A stretch of DNA of 64,000 nt from Alloprevotella sp. (GCA_017476545.1 JAFUZP010000002.1:1-64000), one strand, 5' to 3'. Positions 30,621 to 40,903 are shown, counted from the first letter of the stretch. Program-made: numbers and translations. Notes: generated by a model from the sequence alone, not told the origin.

Positions 30621-33600
30621 ATGGAAACAAAACATTTTCTGGCAGCACTCGCACTGACGCTGCCCGCTCTGGTCGGCGCGCAGCCGCTGGCAGGATATTT
30701 TTATGGAAACGACGCCGCTCCGACGGGTTGGGAGTGGCAAAGTCCCGATTCGCTGGGCTACAACAAGCTGCAACCGCACGCCTACTTCTTCAACTTTGCT
30801 GACCGCGAAACGGCGCAGCGCGTGCTGCCCGAGCATTCGGCCTACGTGCTGAACCTCGTGGACAAGCAGCGCTGGCGTTTCCATTGGGCCAAGCAGCCCT
30901 CCGAGCGTCCGCAGGACTTTTACCGCACGGACTTCGACGATTCCGGTTGGGCGGAGGAATGGCTCCCGATGTCCTGGAACGTTGCGGGCCGCCAGTCGGA
31001 CGGCACGTGGAAGTACGGGCGCCCCATCTACTCCAACCAGCGCGTCATCTTCCAGCACAAAGTAGCTGTGGACGACTGGCGCGGCGGCGTCATGCGTCCT
31101 GCGCCGCAGGACTGGCTCGTCAGCGAGTTCCCCAACGAGGTGGGTTCCTACCGCCGCACGTTCACCGTGCCCGCCGGGTGGGCCGGGCGTGAGGTGTACA
31201 TCAACTTCGACGGTGTGGACTCCTTCTTCTACCTTTGGATAAACGGCAAGTATGTGGGCTTCGCCAAGAACTCCCGCAACCTCGCCGAGTTCGACATCAC
31301 GTCCTTCCTGAACAAGAAGGGCGAGAACGTCGTGGCCGTGGAGGTGTACCGCAACTCCGACGGCAGCTTCCTGGAGAGCCAGGACATGTTCCGCCTGCCG
31401 GGCATCTTCCGCAGCGTCTATCTGACGGCGAAGCCCAAGGTGCAGGTCAGCGACGTGGTGGCCATCCCCTCCTTTGAGGACGCCGAATGCACGCACGCCG
31501 TGCTCGGCATCACGGCCACCGTACAGAACCTCACGAAGCGCGCCGCCGATGTCCGCGTGGACTACGCCCTCTACGAAGTGGCCCTCTATGGTGACATGAC
31601 TACGCCCACTGATCTTGCCGTGCAGACCGGCACGGGGCGCGTGGACGCAAACGGCACGCTTGTCCTGAAAGCCGAGCTCCATGCCGGCGAGGCCGTGAAG
31701 CCCTGGAGCGCCGAGCGTCCGCAGCGTTATGTCCTCGTGGGCGAACTGAAGGACGCCAAGGGCAATGTGCTTGAAACCTTCTCCACCTATACAGGCTTCC
31801 GCCAGGGAGGCATCTGCAACGTCGCTGCCAAGGACGACGAGTTCGGCAAGGCCGGACGCTACTATCTGCTCAACGGCAAGCCCATCAAGATGAAGGGCGT
31901 GAACCGCCACGAGACAAGCCGCTCGCGCGGACACGCCATCGACCGCTACCAGATGCAGAACGAAGTGATGATCATGAAGCGCGGAAACATCAACCACGTC
32001 CGCAACAGCCACTACCCCGACGACCCTTATTGGTACTACCTCTGCGACAAGTACGGCATCATGCTCGAGGACGAAGCCAACATCGAGAGTCACGAGTACT
32101 ACTACTGGGCCGAGAGCCTCAGTCATGTGAAGGAGTTCCGCAACATGCACGTCGCGCGTAATATGGAAATGGTACGTGCGCACGTGAACCACCCCTCTAT
32201 CCTCATCTGGAGCCTCGGCAACGAAGCCGGCCCCGGCGAGAACTTCCAGTACGCCTACGATGCCATCAAGGCTTTCGACACCTCGCGCCCCGTACAGTAC
32301 GAACGCGACACGGAGTCCAAGATTGTCGATATGTACTCCAACCAGTACCCCTCCGTGGAGTGGGTGCGCCAGGCCTGCACGGGGAGCCTCAGCATCAAGT
32401 ACCCCTTCCACATCAGCGAGTATGCCCACTCCATGGGTAACGCGCTGGGCAACCTCGTGGACTACTGGAAAGCCATCGAGAGCAGCGACTACTGCATGGG
32501 CGGTGCCATCTGGGACTGGGTGGACCAGGCCATCCTGGCCTACGACCCCGCCACGAAGAAGAGCTACAACGGCTACGGCGGCGACTTCCGCGACAAGCCC
32601 AACGACGGCATGTTCTGCATGAACGGCATCCTGCGCCCCGACCATTCCGCAAAGCCGCAGTACTACGAAGTGAAGAAAGTCTATCAGAACGTGGACGTCA
32701 CGATGGTAGATCCCGCTACGGCCACCATCGAAATCTTCAACAAGAACTACTTCACCGACCTCTCCGCCTACAACATCTATTGGAACCTTTGGGAAAACGG
32801 CAAAGTCGTCGTCGGAGGCGTCGCCTGCAACGACATAGACGAGAGCCTGGGCAGTTACACCCAAGGCAAGTACTATCGCGAGCAGCTGGGCGTGTCCGCC
32901 GGCGGACGCCTCATGCTCATGCAGCAGCTCCTGCCCGTAGAAGGCGCCCAGTCCGTGGACCCGCGTGAGCGCCGCCAGTTCCGCCTCCCCATCGACCCCG
33001 CCAGCCTCGACCCCGCGGCAGAGTACTTCGTGGAAGTGCAGTTCTGCCAGAAGGAAGCCACAGCATGGGCACCCGAGGGCTACGTGCAGATGGAAGAGCA
33101 GCTACCCCTGCAGCCCCTCCGCGCCGCCAGCCTTGAGGAGGCAGCCCCCGTGACGGGCACAGCCCCCCAGCTTTCCACCGCCGACGGCCGGCTCGTCCTC
33201 AAGGGCGAGAGTTTCGAAGTCGCCTTCGACCAGCAGACCGGAGCCCTCGTCGGCCTGCGCTACGGCGACAGGGACTACGTCGCAGGCAGCGAAGGCCTGC
33301 GCCTCGACGCCTTCCGCGCACCCACCGACAACGACAACTGGGCAGCCGATGCCTGGGTGCAGAACGGCCTCGACCGCCTGCAGCACCACGCAACGGACTT
33401 CGAGACCGCCAGCCTCCAGGACGGCCGCACCCTCGTGCGCTTCACCGTGGAGAGCCAGGCCGCCCACCCCGCACGCCTCGTCTATAGCAACCGCGACCGC
33501 AACCCTCAGGACGTCTATACCATCGTGGAGGACAAGAGCCGCACGTGCGACTTCAAGTTCACCTCCCACCTCGTCTATACCGTCTATCCCGACGGAGCCG

Positions 33601-34856
33601 TCGAGCTGCAGTCCGCCATCACCTCCAACAACCCCACCCTCGACCTGCCGCGCATCGGCTACACCATGACCATGCCGACAGAGACCGACCGCTACGTGTA
33701 CTACGGTCGCGGACCCGAGAACAACTACGCCGACCGCAAGACCGGCCAGTTCGTCGAGCAGCACTACCGCCGCACCCGCCAGGACCTCCCCCTCGCGAAG
33801 CCCCAAGCCATGGGCAACCGCGAGGACGTGCGCTGGTGCCAGCTGACAGACAGTCAGGGACGCGGACTCCGCTTCACGCCCACAGCCAACAGCGCGAACC
33901 CCCACGGGGAAGTAGCCACCATGAGCTGCTCCGCACTCCCCTACACCCAGCAGGAACTCATGCGCGCCGCCCACCCCTTCCAGCTCCCCCAGAGCCAAGG
34001 CACCGTGCTGCATCTTGACGCCAAAGTCACCGGCCTCGGCGGCAACAGCTGCGGACAGGGCGGACCCCTCAACCCCGACCGCGTGAAGGCCAACGGCTAC
34101 CTCTTCGGCCTCCTCATCACGCCCGTGGACGACGGCGAGACCGAGCGCGACATCGAAGCCGCAGCCCAGCGACAGGGCGGCCGCAACTTCGTGCCCGCAC
34201 ACGCCGCCGCACACCCCGTCCTCGCCACGCAGGACCGCCTCGGCAACGTCACGCTCACCACCGCCGCAGGCGGACAAGTCGTGTACACCCTCGACGGCCG
34301 TGCGCCGCAAGCCTACACCGCCCCCATCCCCCTCCGTCAGGGCGGCACCCTGAAAGCGTGGATAGCAGCCGAGGGCAGCATCCGCCCCCAGGCCGACCAA
34401 CCCTTCGCCTACACCTATACATTCAAGAAGATCGACGACCTCGTACCCCTCGAAGTCATCTATACCAGTAGCTTCGAGCCCGGCGAAGGCGACGCCGCAC
34501 ACCTCACCGACGGCAATCCCCGCACCATCTGGCACACACAGTACGGCGTCACCCTCGCCAAGTACCCTCACTGGGTGGACTTCGACGCCGCGCAGCAGCA
34601 GACCATGGCCGGCTTCATCTACACGCCCCGCACCGACAGCCCCAACGGCCGCGTGAAGGACTACGAGATATACCTCTCCACCGACAACAAGCAGTGGACG
34701 AAAGCGCACAGCGGCACCTTCCCGGACGAAGCCCGTCCGCAGCGCGTACTCTTCAAAGCCCCACAGCGCGCCCGCTACATCCGCTTCTACGCCCTCAGCG
34801 AGCAGCGGGGAGCCGAATACGCCAGCGGAGCCGAGTTCAGTGTCATCGCCGAGTGA
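30621..34856 (+). CDS. secreted GH2 beta-galactosidase with C-terminal CBM32-like domain
   Basis: 1411 residues. Signal peptide METKHFLAALALTLPALVGA, GH2 sugar-binding and immunoglobulin-like domains, then the TIM barrel. The acid/base Glu is at 535 (SLGNEAGPG) and the nucleophile Glu at 600 (HISEYAHSMGN). A LacZ-type beta-sandwich domain follows, then a chitobiase-like segment (VVYTLDGRAPQAYTAP) and an F5/8-type domain over the last ~130 residues (HLTDGNPRTIWHTQY, GRVKDYEIYLSTDNKQW). It would remove galactose from host or dietary glycans outside the inner membrane. Codons are very strongly C-ending, more so than in neighbours, which creates long antisense frames. Confidence 0.93.
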   Translation: METKHFLAALALTLPALVGAQPLAGYFYGNDAAPTGWEWQSPDSLGYNKLQPHAYFFNFADRETAQRVLPEHSAYVLNLVDKQRWRFHWAKQPSERPQDFYRTDFDDSGWAEEWLPMSWNVAGRQSDGTWKYGRPIYSNQRVIFQHKVAVDDWRGGVMRPAPQDWLVSEFPNEVGSYRRTFTVPAGWAGREVYINFDGVDSFFYLWINGKYVGFAKNSRNLAEFDITSFLNKKGENVVAVEVYRNSDGSFLESQDMFRLPGIFRSVYLTAKPKVQVSDVVAIPSFEDAECTHAVLGITATVQNLTKRAADVRVDYALYEVALYGDMTTPTDLAVQTGTGRVDANGTLVLKAELHAGEAVKPWSAERPQRYVLVGELKDAKGNVLETFSTYTGFRQGGICNVAAKDDEFGKAGRYYLLNGKPIKMKGVNRHETSRSRGHAIDRYQMQNEVMIMKRGNINHVRNSHYPDDPYWYYLCDKYGIMLEDEANIESHEYYYWAESLSHVKEFRNMHVARNMEMVRAHVNHPSILIWSLGNEAGPGENFQYAYDAIKAFDTSRPVQYERDTESKIVDMYSNQYPSVEWVRQACTGSLSIKYPFHISEYAHSMGNALGNLVDYWKAIESSDYCMGGAIWDWVDQAILAYDPATKKSYNGYGGDFRDKPNDGMFCMNGILRPDHSAKPQYYEVKKVYQNVDVTMVDPATATIEIFNKNYFTDLSAYNIYWNLWENGKVVVGGVACNDIDESLGSYTQGKYYREQLGVSAGGRLMLMQQLLPVEGAQSVDPRERRQFRLPIDPASLDPAAEYFVEVQFCQKEATAWAPEGYVQMEEQLPLQPLRAASLEEAAPVTGTAPQLSTADGRLVLKGESFEVAFDQQTGALVGLRYGDRDYVAGSEGLRLDAFRAPTDNDNWAADAWVQNGLDRLQHHATDFETASLQDGRTLVRFTVESQAAHPARLVYSNRDRNPQDVYTIVEDKSRTCDFKFTSHLVYTVYPDGAVELQSAITSNNPTLDLPRIGYTMTMPTETDRYVYYGRGPENNYADRKTGQFVEQHYRRTRQDLPLAKPQAMGNREDVRWCQLTDSQGRGLRFTPTANSANPHGEVATMSCSALPYTQQELMRAAHPFQLPQSQGTVLHLDAKVTGLGGNSCGQGGPLNPDRVKANGYLFGLLITPVDDGETERDIEAAAQRQGGRNFVPAHAAAHPVLATQDRLGNVTLTTAAGGQVVYTLDGRAPQAYTAPIPLRQGGTLKAWIAAEGSIRPQADQPFAYTYTFKKIDDLVPLEVIYTSSFEPGEGDAAHLTDGNPRTIWHTQYGVTLAKYPHWVDFDAAQQQTMAGFIYTPRTDSPNGRVKDYEIYLSTDNKQWTKAHSGTFPDEARPQRVLFKAPQRARYIRFYALSEQRGAEYASGAEFSVIAE

Positions 34857-34862
34857 GATGGA

Positions 34863-34904
34863 GGTGTCGGCACGCAGCAAATCATACCGCCGCGTGCCGA
34901 CACC
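34863..34904 (+). terminator. terminator after the beta-galactosidase gene
   Basis: GGTGTCGGCACG at 34863-34874 pairs perfectly with CGTGCCGACACC at 34893-34904; TTCCTGTT follows. The stem is strong, the T-tract weak. Confidence 0.65.
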
Positions 34905-35023
34905 TTCCTGTTGCCGCGTTGCGTCTTCGTCAGCTTCGCTCTAAAATCTTATGTGGTACTCCTTTGTATTCCCCGCTCTGCGTAAAAATGCGTTAAAAGG
35001 GTGGCTTTCCGAAAGAGAATGGT

Positions 35024-35031
35024 TATATTCG
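35024..35031 (+). promoter_or_regulatory. -7 box of the M16 protease gene
   Basis: TATATTCG (TAnnTTYG), 48 bases before ATG 35080, in an AT-rich gap downstream of the terminator. Confidence 0.5.
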
Positions 35032-35079
35032 CGCCACAAACTAAGAATGAATAAAATTTAATCCAAACAACAAAAGACA

Positions 35080-37932
35080 ATGAAACAGCGACTGCTAAAA
35101 ATGCTCTGGCTGTTGGCAGCTTCTCTTACACTGCCCGCCGCCGCACAGCAGATGATGCCGGAACTCCCCATCGACCCGGCAGTGAAAGTGGGTGTCCTGC
35201 CCAACGGTCTTACCTACTACATCCGTCACAATGCCCTGCCCGAGAAGCAGGCCTTCTTCTACATCGCACAGAAGGTGGGCTCCGTGCAGGAGGAGGAAAG
35301 CCAGCGCGGCTTGGCGCACTTCCTTGAGCACATGGCGTTCAACGGCTCGCAGAACTTCAAGGGAAACAGCCTCATCAGTTACTGCGAGCGCATCGGCGTG
35401 AAGTTCGGACAGAACCTCAACGCTTACACCTCTACGGATGAAACTGTCTATAACATCGACAACGTGCCCGTCACGGAGAGCAACATTGATTCTTGTCTGC
35501 TCATCCTGCACGACTGGTCCGGCTATCTGGATCTTGAGGCCGACGAGATAGACAAGGAGCGCGGTGTCATCCATGAGGAGTGGCGTCTGCGTAGCAGTGC
35601 CATGCAGCGTATGCTAAACCGCAATCTCGAGGCACTCTATCCTGGTAGCCGCTACGGTAAGCGTATGCCCATCGGTCTGATGAGCGTTGTGGACAACTTC
35701 TCCCCGGAGGAGTTACGCGCGTATTATAAGAAATGGTATCGTCCCAATCTGCAAGCTATCGTCGTTGTAGGCGACATTGACGTGGAGCAGGTGGAGACCA
35801 AGGTGAAGGCGATTTTCTCCGACATCCCCAATCCTGAGAATGAGGCTCCCTACGAGTTTTATCCCGTGCCCTCCACGCCGGAACCTATCTATATCGTAGA
35901 TAAAGACAAGGAGCAGACGAACAACATTATTCTCGCGATGTACAAGACGGAGCCTATGCCACGTGAGTTGAAAGGCTCTATGGCCCTGCTCGTGCAGAAC
36001 TACATTATGGCGCTGATGGACCATTGCCTTAATGCCCGTCTGAACGAGTTGAGCATGAAGCCCGACTGCCCCTTCGTGGGTGCCAGTGCTTCCTATGATA
36101 GCTATCTACTCTCCAAGACAATGGATGCTTACCAGTTGGGTATTATGCCGAAACCCGGCCAGGACAAGGAAGCGCTCCAGTCCGTAATGCAGGAGGTGGT
36201 ACGCGCCATGAAGTTCGGTTTTACCGAGACGGAACTCCTGCGCGCCGACGAGGAATACCTTTCCGGGTTGGAACGCATCTATGACAACCGCGAGAAGCAG
36301 CGCTCCAGTTTCTTTATTCCGCAATACTACCGCCACTTCCTTGAGGGTGACGCTATACCCAGCATCGAGGATGAGTACAATACGGTGAAGATGCTATCGC
36401 AGCAGTTCCGCATGGCCAAGATGTTGCCGCAACTGGTGAACGAGGCATTCAAGGAACTCACGGCGCAGGCGGATTCAAACTTCGTGGTCTTGGCACTCTA
36501 TCCAGAGAAGGACGAAGTGGTAATTCCCGCTACCGACCAGCTGAAAGCCGCTGTGCAGGCCGCCTATGCGGCAGAGCTTGAGGCTTACGTGGACGCTGTG
36601 AAGAACGAACCCCTTGTTCCTGTCCTCCCCAAACGCGGCAAGGTAGCTAAGGAAGAGGCTGCAGACTTCGGCTATACGAAGTGGACGCTTTCCAATGGAA
36701 CACAGGTTTATTTCAAGAAAACGGACTTTAACGAGAGCCAGGTACTCATGGCCGCTGAAAGTTGGGGCGGTACAAACGAACTTAATCTGGCGGATGCAGC
36801 TACTCGCATCAACGCCCGGCTCGCCGACCAAGTGCGCAACACCACAGGTCTGGGTAACTTTAGTTCCACAGAACTTGAGAAAGCGCTGGCAGGGAAGCAG
36901 GCCAGTGTGAGCGTTTATATCAGCCACGCATCCGAAGGTCTCAGCGGTAACGCAACACCGAAGGACCTCCGCACGCTCTTTGAGCTGACCCACCTCCACT
37001 TTACTGCTCCCGGCAACGATGTTGAGGCCTATGACAATCTCATCACGATGCTCCGCACGCAACTCGAGAATGTAGAAAAAGTGCCCGAGGTGGCATTTTC
37101 CGACTCAGTTCAGGCCACGCTCTACAATCATGATATCCGTGTAAAGCGTATTAAGAAGGCCGACCTTGACCTGGCTGACTACGCCACGGCGAAGAAGATT
37201 GCAGCCGAGCGTTTCCAATCTCCCAGTGACTTCACCTTCTACTTCACGGGTAATTTTGATGCGGACTCCCTCCGCGAATACGTAGAGGTATATCTGGCTT
37301 CCTTGCCCAAGGGCAAAGTGGAAAAGCGTCGCGACCCGAAGCTCGACTTCGTGGACGGCGTCGTGACGAACCGCTTCGTACGCGAGATGGAAACGCCGAA
37401 GGGCAACATCATCCAGGTATGGCACGGCCCCGTAGCCTTCACTGCCAAGAACGCCGAAGTGGCCAACGCCTTCGGTGAAATCCTCAGCCAGCGCCTGCTG
37501 AAGAGCATCCGCGAGGAAGCCAGCATCGCCTACAGCTGCGGAGCCAGCGCCGGTGCCTCCTACGGCTTCAAGGACGAGTACACGCTCCAGATCTACTGCC
37601 CCGTGCAGCCCGCCAAGGCCGACAGCGCCCTCCTGCTGATGCGCCAGGGTATTGAGGATATTGCTAAAAATGGTGTCACGGAAGAAGAGCTCGGCAAGGT
37701 GAAGGAGTTTGAACTGAAGGAGTATGCTGACAACCAGAAGCAGAACAACTACTGGCAGGGTCTCATCTCAAATAAAGTGGACTGGAACGTGGATCGCCGT
37801 ACTGGTCGGGAGGATGCCATCAAGAGCGTCACAGCCGCCGATGTACAGGCCTTCTGCCGCGACCTCCTGCTCCGTCAGAACAACTGCGCCACGATTGTCA
37901 TGCTCCCCGCAAACCTTGAGGAGCACGACTAA
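35080..37932 (+). CDS. M16 family zinc metalloprotease, two-lobed, exported
   Basis: 950 residues. Signal peptide (MKQRLLKMLWLLAASLTLPAAAQ), then two pitrilysin-like halves. The inverted zinc motif HFLEH is at 80-84 with the downstream Glu in KERGVIHEEWR. The second half (from about 525) lacks HxxEH, as usual. Such periplasmic or surface M16 proteases digest peptides. The gene stands alone between a terminator at 34863-34904 and one at 37970-37998. Confidence 0.93.
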   Translation: MKQRLLKMLWLLAASLTLPAAAQQMMPELPIDPAVKVGVLPNGLTYYIRHNALPEKQAFFYIAQKVGSVQEEESQRGLAHFLEHMAFNGSQNFKGNSLISYCERIGVKFGQNLNAYTSTDETVYNIDNVPVTESNIDSCLLILHDWSGYLDLEADEIDKERGVIHEEWRLRSSAMQRMLNRNLEALYPGSRYGKRMPIGLMSVVDNFSPEELRAYYKKWYRPNLQAIVVVGDIDVEQVETKVKAIFSDIPNPENEAPYEFYPVPSTPEPIYIVDKDKEQTNNIILAMYKTEPMPRELKGSMALLVQNYIMALMDHCLNARLNELSMKPDCPFVGASASYDSYLLSKTMDAYQLGIMPKPGQDKEALQSVMQEVVRAMKFGFTETELLRADEEYLSGLERIYDNREKQRSSFFIPQYYRHFLEGDAIPSIEDEYNTVKMLSQQFRMAKMLPQLVNEAFKELTAQADSNFVVLALYPEKDEVVIPATDQLKAAVQAAYAAELEAYVDAVKNEPLVPVLPKRGKVAKEEAADFGYTKWTLSNGTQVYFKKTDFNESQVLMAAESWGGTNELNLADAATRINARLADQVRNTTGLGNFSSTELEKALAGKQASVSVYISHASEGLSGNATPKDLRTLFELTHLHFTAPGNDVEAYDNLITMLRTQLENVEKVPEVAFSDSVQATLYNHDIRVKRIKKADLDLADYATAKKIAAERFQSPSDFTFYFTGNFDADSLREYVEVYLASLPKGKVEKRRDPKLDFVDGVVTNRFVREMETPKGNIIQVWHGPVAFTAKNAEVANAFGEILSQRLLKSIREEASIAYSCGASAGASYGFKDEYTLQIYCPVQPAKADSALLLMRQGIEDIAKNGVTEEELGKVKEFELKEYADNQKQNNYWQGLISNKVDWNVDRRTGREDAIKSVTAADVQAFCRDLLLRQNNCATIVMLPANLEEHD

Positions 37933-37969
37933 CGCCGCTTCCGTTGCGCTAGTAGGCGGAACCTTTTTT

Positions 37970-37998
37970 CCCCGCACCGAGTAACTACCGGTGCGGGG
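37970..37998 (+). terminator. terminator after the M16 protease gene
   Basis: CCCCGCACCG at 37970-37979 pairs with CGGTGCGGGG at 37989-37998, followed by AATTTCTG. The upstream CCTTTTTTC gives a T-tract-like context on the plus strand before the stem. Confidence 0.7.
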
Positions 37999-38098
37999 AA
38001 TTTCTGTATTTGGAGTTGCGGGTAGCGTTACATGATACGGTCGCTTGGATAGGTGGAAAAACCGTCAGGCCAAGTTTTCCCGTGCGGGAGGAAAGCGT

Positions 38099-38106
38099 TA
38101 CTTTTG
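38099..38106 (+). promoter_or_regulatory. -7 box of the TonB-dependent receptor gene
   Basis: TACTTTTG with TTTT 20 bases upstream. It ends seven bases before the ATG at 38114, so the transcript is leaderless or nearly so. Confidence 0.7.
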
Positions 38107-38113
38107 TCCCGAC

Positions 38114-40300
38114 ATGGAAATCGCGATACCACATACCGTCCTCCTGCGCTGGACGCTGCCGTTCTTGTTTGCTGCCGTTGGGCTGTGCGCTGAGGCACAA
38201 GAGGAGCACGAGCAGTCCCTCGGTGCTGTCGCTGTGGAGGGGCGCATGAAGGGTGTTATCTTCGCTGATGGTATTCCCGCTAGCGAGACAATAACGCGTA
38301 CGGGGCTGACGAAGATGGCTTGTTGCACCGTGGCGGAGAGCTTTGAGAACTCTGCGAGCGTCACGGTGGGCTACGCCGATGCCGTGAGTGGTACGCGCCA
38401 GCTCCGTCTGTTGGGGTTGGGTGGGGCCTATACGCAGGTGCTGGACGAGAGTCGTCCTGTCCTGCGCGGCCTAGGTGCACCCTATGCGCTCAGCCTGACA
38501 CCGGGAGTTTGGCTTAGCTCCTTGCAAATATCAAAAGGGACGAGTTCCGTGGCCGCTGGCCACGATGCCATTACGGGGCAAATCAACCTTGAGCACCGCA
38601 AACCCACCGATGCGGAACGACTTTTTGTAAACTTTTATCTGGACGACATGCTGCGTCCGGAGCTCAACCTCACCACTGCTTTCCCGCTGACCCGGGATAA
38701 GCGTCTCTCTACCGTCTTGTTGCTGCATGGCGCGGCGGACACGGAATGGCGTGAGATGGGGGCGATGGACTTGAACGGCGACCATTTCCGCGATCTGCCG
38801 CATAACCGAGAGATGGGCTTCGCCAACAAATGGCTTTGGGCCGACCCAGTTACGGGGCAGCAAGTGCGCTGGGGCGGTAAATACTCCCGCGATGCACGTC
38901 TCGGCGGAATGGCGCATTTTTCTTCCGCCTCCGCCGCCCGCCGCGAGATGACGCGGGCTTGGACGGACTACACTGCGGGCGGGATGACAGGCACCGCACC
39001 ATATCCGCAGCACTATGCCTCCAATATAGATAACGAGAGTGCCAATGCCTACTTGAAGGCCGCTCTGCCATATGGGCCGGAGCGGGTGGATAGTACGGGC
39101 CGGGAGGTAGTGCGCTCCAGCGTGGCCCTCGTGGCGGACTTTGACCACTGGGGGGAAGCGGCCTTTTTCGGCCTGAACGATTACGGCGGGAATGAGAACT
39201 CTGTATTTCTCAACCTGATGGTAAGCCACTACTTTCGTAGCGACCGTTCTCTGGCCTGTGGCGTACAGGGGCATTTCTCCCATATACGCGAAAGCCTTCT
39301 CAACCCCCAACCGTGGATTGGGCGGGAGGGGCGTTTCATTGGAGCGTGGCAGGAAAATGAATTAGGAGCGTATGCGGAGTACACCTTCTCGGTCGGCCGG
39401 ACATTTTCCGCCGTGGCAGGGTTGCGCGGGGATTATAACTGGCTGTATCGCCGCGCCTACCTCACACCGCGTTTCCACCTGAAGTGGCAGGTCGCTCCGC
39501 AGACAACGCTGCGTGCTTCGGCAGGGTTGGGTTACCGTACGCCACACGTCCTGACGGAAAACATCGGGATATTGGCAACGGGGCGCACTGTGTATATCAG
39601 TCCAGATGCACTGGTAAAGCCCGAGCGTGCGCTGACAACAGGGGCAAGTCTCACGCAGAAGTTCTACCTGTTCGGGCATTTAGCCACGTTTAGCGCAGAC
39701 TACTTTTATACGCGCTTCGGCCGGAATATCGTCGTAGATCAGGAACTGGATGCGCATACTGTGGCCATATACGCCAGTGACCGCCACGCCTATACCCATA
39801 CCGTGCAGACGGATTTCAGTTTCACACCGTTTTCGGGACTCGACCTCTATGCCGCTTTCCGCCTGAACGCCACGAGGCAGTATCGCCGTGCTGGCCTGGG
39901 GGACGATGCTGTGGGTGTAGTGTGGACCCGGTCCGAGCGTCCGCTGACCGATCGTTATAAGGCACTTTTCAATGCGCAGTACTATACGCATTTCCGTCGC
40001 TGGGTCTTTGATGCCACGGTACAGCTCAACGGCCCGTCTCGCGTGCCGGGCGACCCTTACGCTCAGCCCGCTACACGCTCGTGGCACAGCCCTGCTTACT
40101 TCCAACTGTTCGCACAAATTTCCCATAAGATAGGTCGCTTCGAGTTCTACCTTGGCTGCGAGAATATCTTGGACTACCGCCAGTCTGACCCTATCCTCCA
40201 TGCAGACCAACCTTTCACGGAGGCATTCAATTCCCTCAACGTGTGGGGACCGCTTATGGGGCGGAAGATTTATGCGGGACTGCGTTTTAATCTTTATTGA
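38114..40300 (+). CDS. TonB-dependent outer-membrane receptor, probably for a metal or metal complex
   Basis: 728 residues from ATG 38114 (signal peptide HTVLLRWTLPFLFAAVGLCAEAQ); an in-frame start at 38045 precedes the promoter. A plug domain (TGLTKMACCTVAESFENSASV, LRLLGLGGAYTQVLDESRPVL, ISKGTSSVAAGHDAITGQI) is followed by a beta-barrel ending with an aromatic residue (GLRFNLY). No carboxypeptidase-like N-terminal domain is present, unlike SusC. A Cys-rich HMA protein 51 bases downstream suggests copper or another soft metal as the ligand; this is inference from context. Confidence 0.88.
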   Translation: MEIAIPHTVLLRWTLPFLFAAVGLCAEAQEEHEQSLGAVAVEGRMKGVIFADGIPASETITRTGLTKMACCTVAESFENSASVTVGYADAVSGTRQLRLLGLGGAYTQVLDESRPVLRGLGAPYALSLTPGVWLSSLQISKGTSSVAAGHDAITGQINLEHRKPTDAERLFVNFYLDDMLRPELNLTTAFPLTRDKRLSTVLLLHGAADTEWREMGAMDLNGDHFRDLPHNREMGFANKWLWADPVTGQQVRWGGKYSRDARLGGMAHFSSASAARREMTRAWTDYTAGGMTGTAPYPQHYASNIDNESANAYLKAALPYGPERVDSTGREVVRSSVALVADFDHWGEAAFFGLNDYGGNENSVFLNLMVSHYFRSDRSLACGVQGHFSHIRESLLNPQPWIGREGRFIGAWQENELGAYAEYTFSVGRTFSAVAGLRGDYNWLYRRAYLTPRFHLKWQVAPQTTLRASAGLGYRTPHVLTENIGILATGRTVYISPDALVKPERALTTGASLTQKFYLFGHLATFSADYFYTRFGRNIVVDQELDAHTVAIYASDRHAYTHTVQTDFSFTPFSGLDLYAAFRLNATRQYRRAGLGDDAVGVVWTRSERPLTDRYKALFNAQYYTHFRRWVFDATVQLNGPSRVPGDPYAQPATRSWHSPAYFQLFAQISHKIGRFEFYLGCENILDYRQSDPILHADQPFTEAFNSLNVWGPLMGRKIYAGLRFNLY

Positions 40301-40351
40301 GTGAGCGATGTCAAAGAAATAACCACTATAATTAATATAAAATAAATGTGT

Positions 40352-40870
40352 ATGAAGAAAATTCTAACGATCTGCCTGATGCTTACGCTCTGCATCGGTA
40401 GCGCTTCGGCCAAGGGTCCGAAGAAAAAAACACTGGCAACGCAGGTGTTCACAACAGACATCGTATGCCACAACTGCGAGCAGAAAATCATGAATAACGT
40501 AGCCGTGCTCGGAAAGGGTGTGGAGGACGTGAAAGTTGATGTCGCTACGAAAGAAGTGACTGTCACGTACAACACGCAGAAGAACAGCGTGGAGAATCTC
40601 GTGAAAGGGTTCGCGAAGATTTCTGTTAAGGCTAATCCGAAACAGACGGGTTGTGCCCGGACGAAAGCCTGTTGCGGTGGATGCAAGCAAGGGCAGGCTG
40701 CTGGACAGAAGCAAGGCTGTTGCCAGAAAAAGGACAAGCCCTGTGAAGACAAGAAGCCTGGGTGCTGTAAGAAAGAACAGAAAGCCTGTCCTGCACAGAG
40801 CGGGTGTCCCAAGCAGAATGTTCCCGCTGATGGTGGGAAGAACTGTGGCGGCTGTAAAGACGCGAAGTGA
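40352..40870 (+). CDS. exported heavy-metal-associated domain protein with Cys-rich tail
   Basis: 172 residues from ATG 40352; a start six bases earlier is also possible. The signal peptide (to about SASA at 20) is followed by an HMA ferredoxin-like fold (about 28-95) with the metal motif CHNC at 39-42 in place of CxxC's usual MxCxxC. Residues 98-172 carry 13 cysteines in CC, CGGC and GCC groups separated by Lys and Gln, like a metallothionein. It probably binds copper, zinc or cadmium in the periplasm and works with the TonB receptor. A strong terminator follows. Confidence 0.85.
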   Translation: MKKILTICLMLTLCIGSASAKGPKKKTLATQVFTTDIVCHNCEQKIMNNVAVLGKGVEDVKVDVATKEVTVTYNTQKNSVENLVKGFAKISVKANPKQTGCARTKACCGGCKQGQAAGQKQGCCQKKDKPCEDKKPGCCKKEQKACPAQSGCPKQNVPADGGKNCGGCKDAK

Positions 40871-40903
40871 GCCTGTGCGGCCAGCCCCTTGGTTGGTCGG
40901 GAA

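Noticed and set aside
30477-34880. Very long minus-strand open frames (795 and 592 codons) opposite the beta-galactosidase gene
   Set aside because: They mirror the C-ending codons of a well-supported GH2 gene, have Val/His/Gly-rich composition and no recognisable domain.
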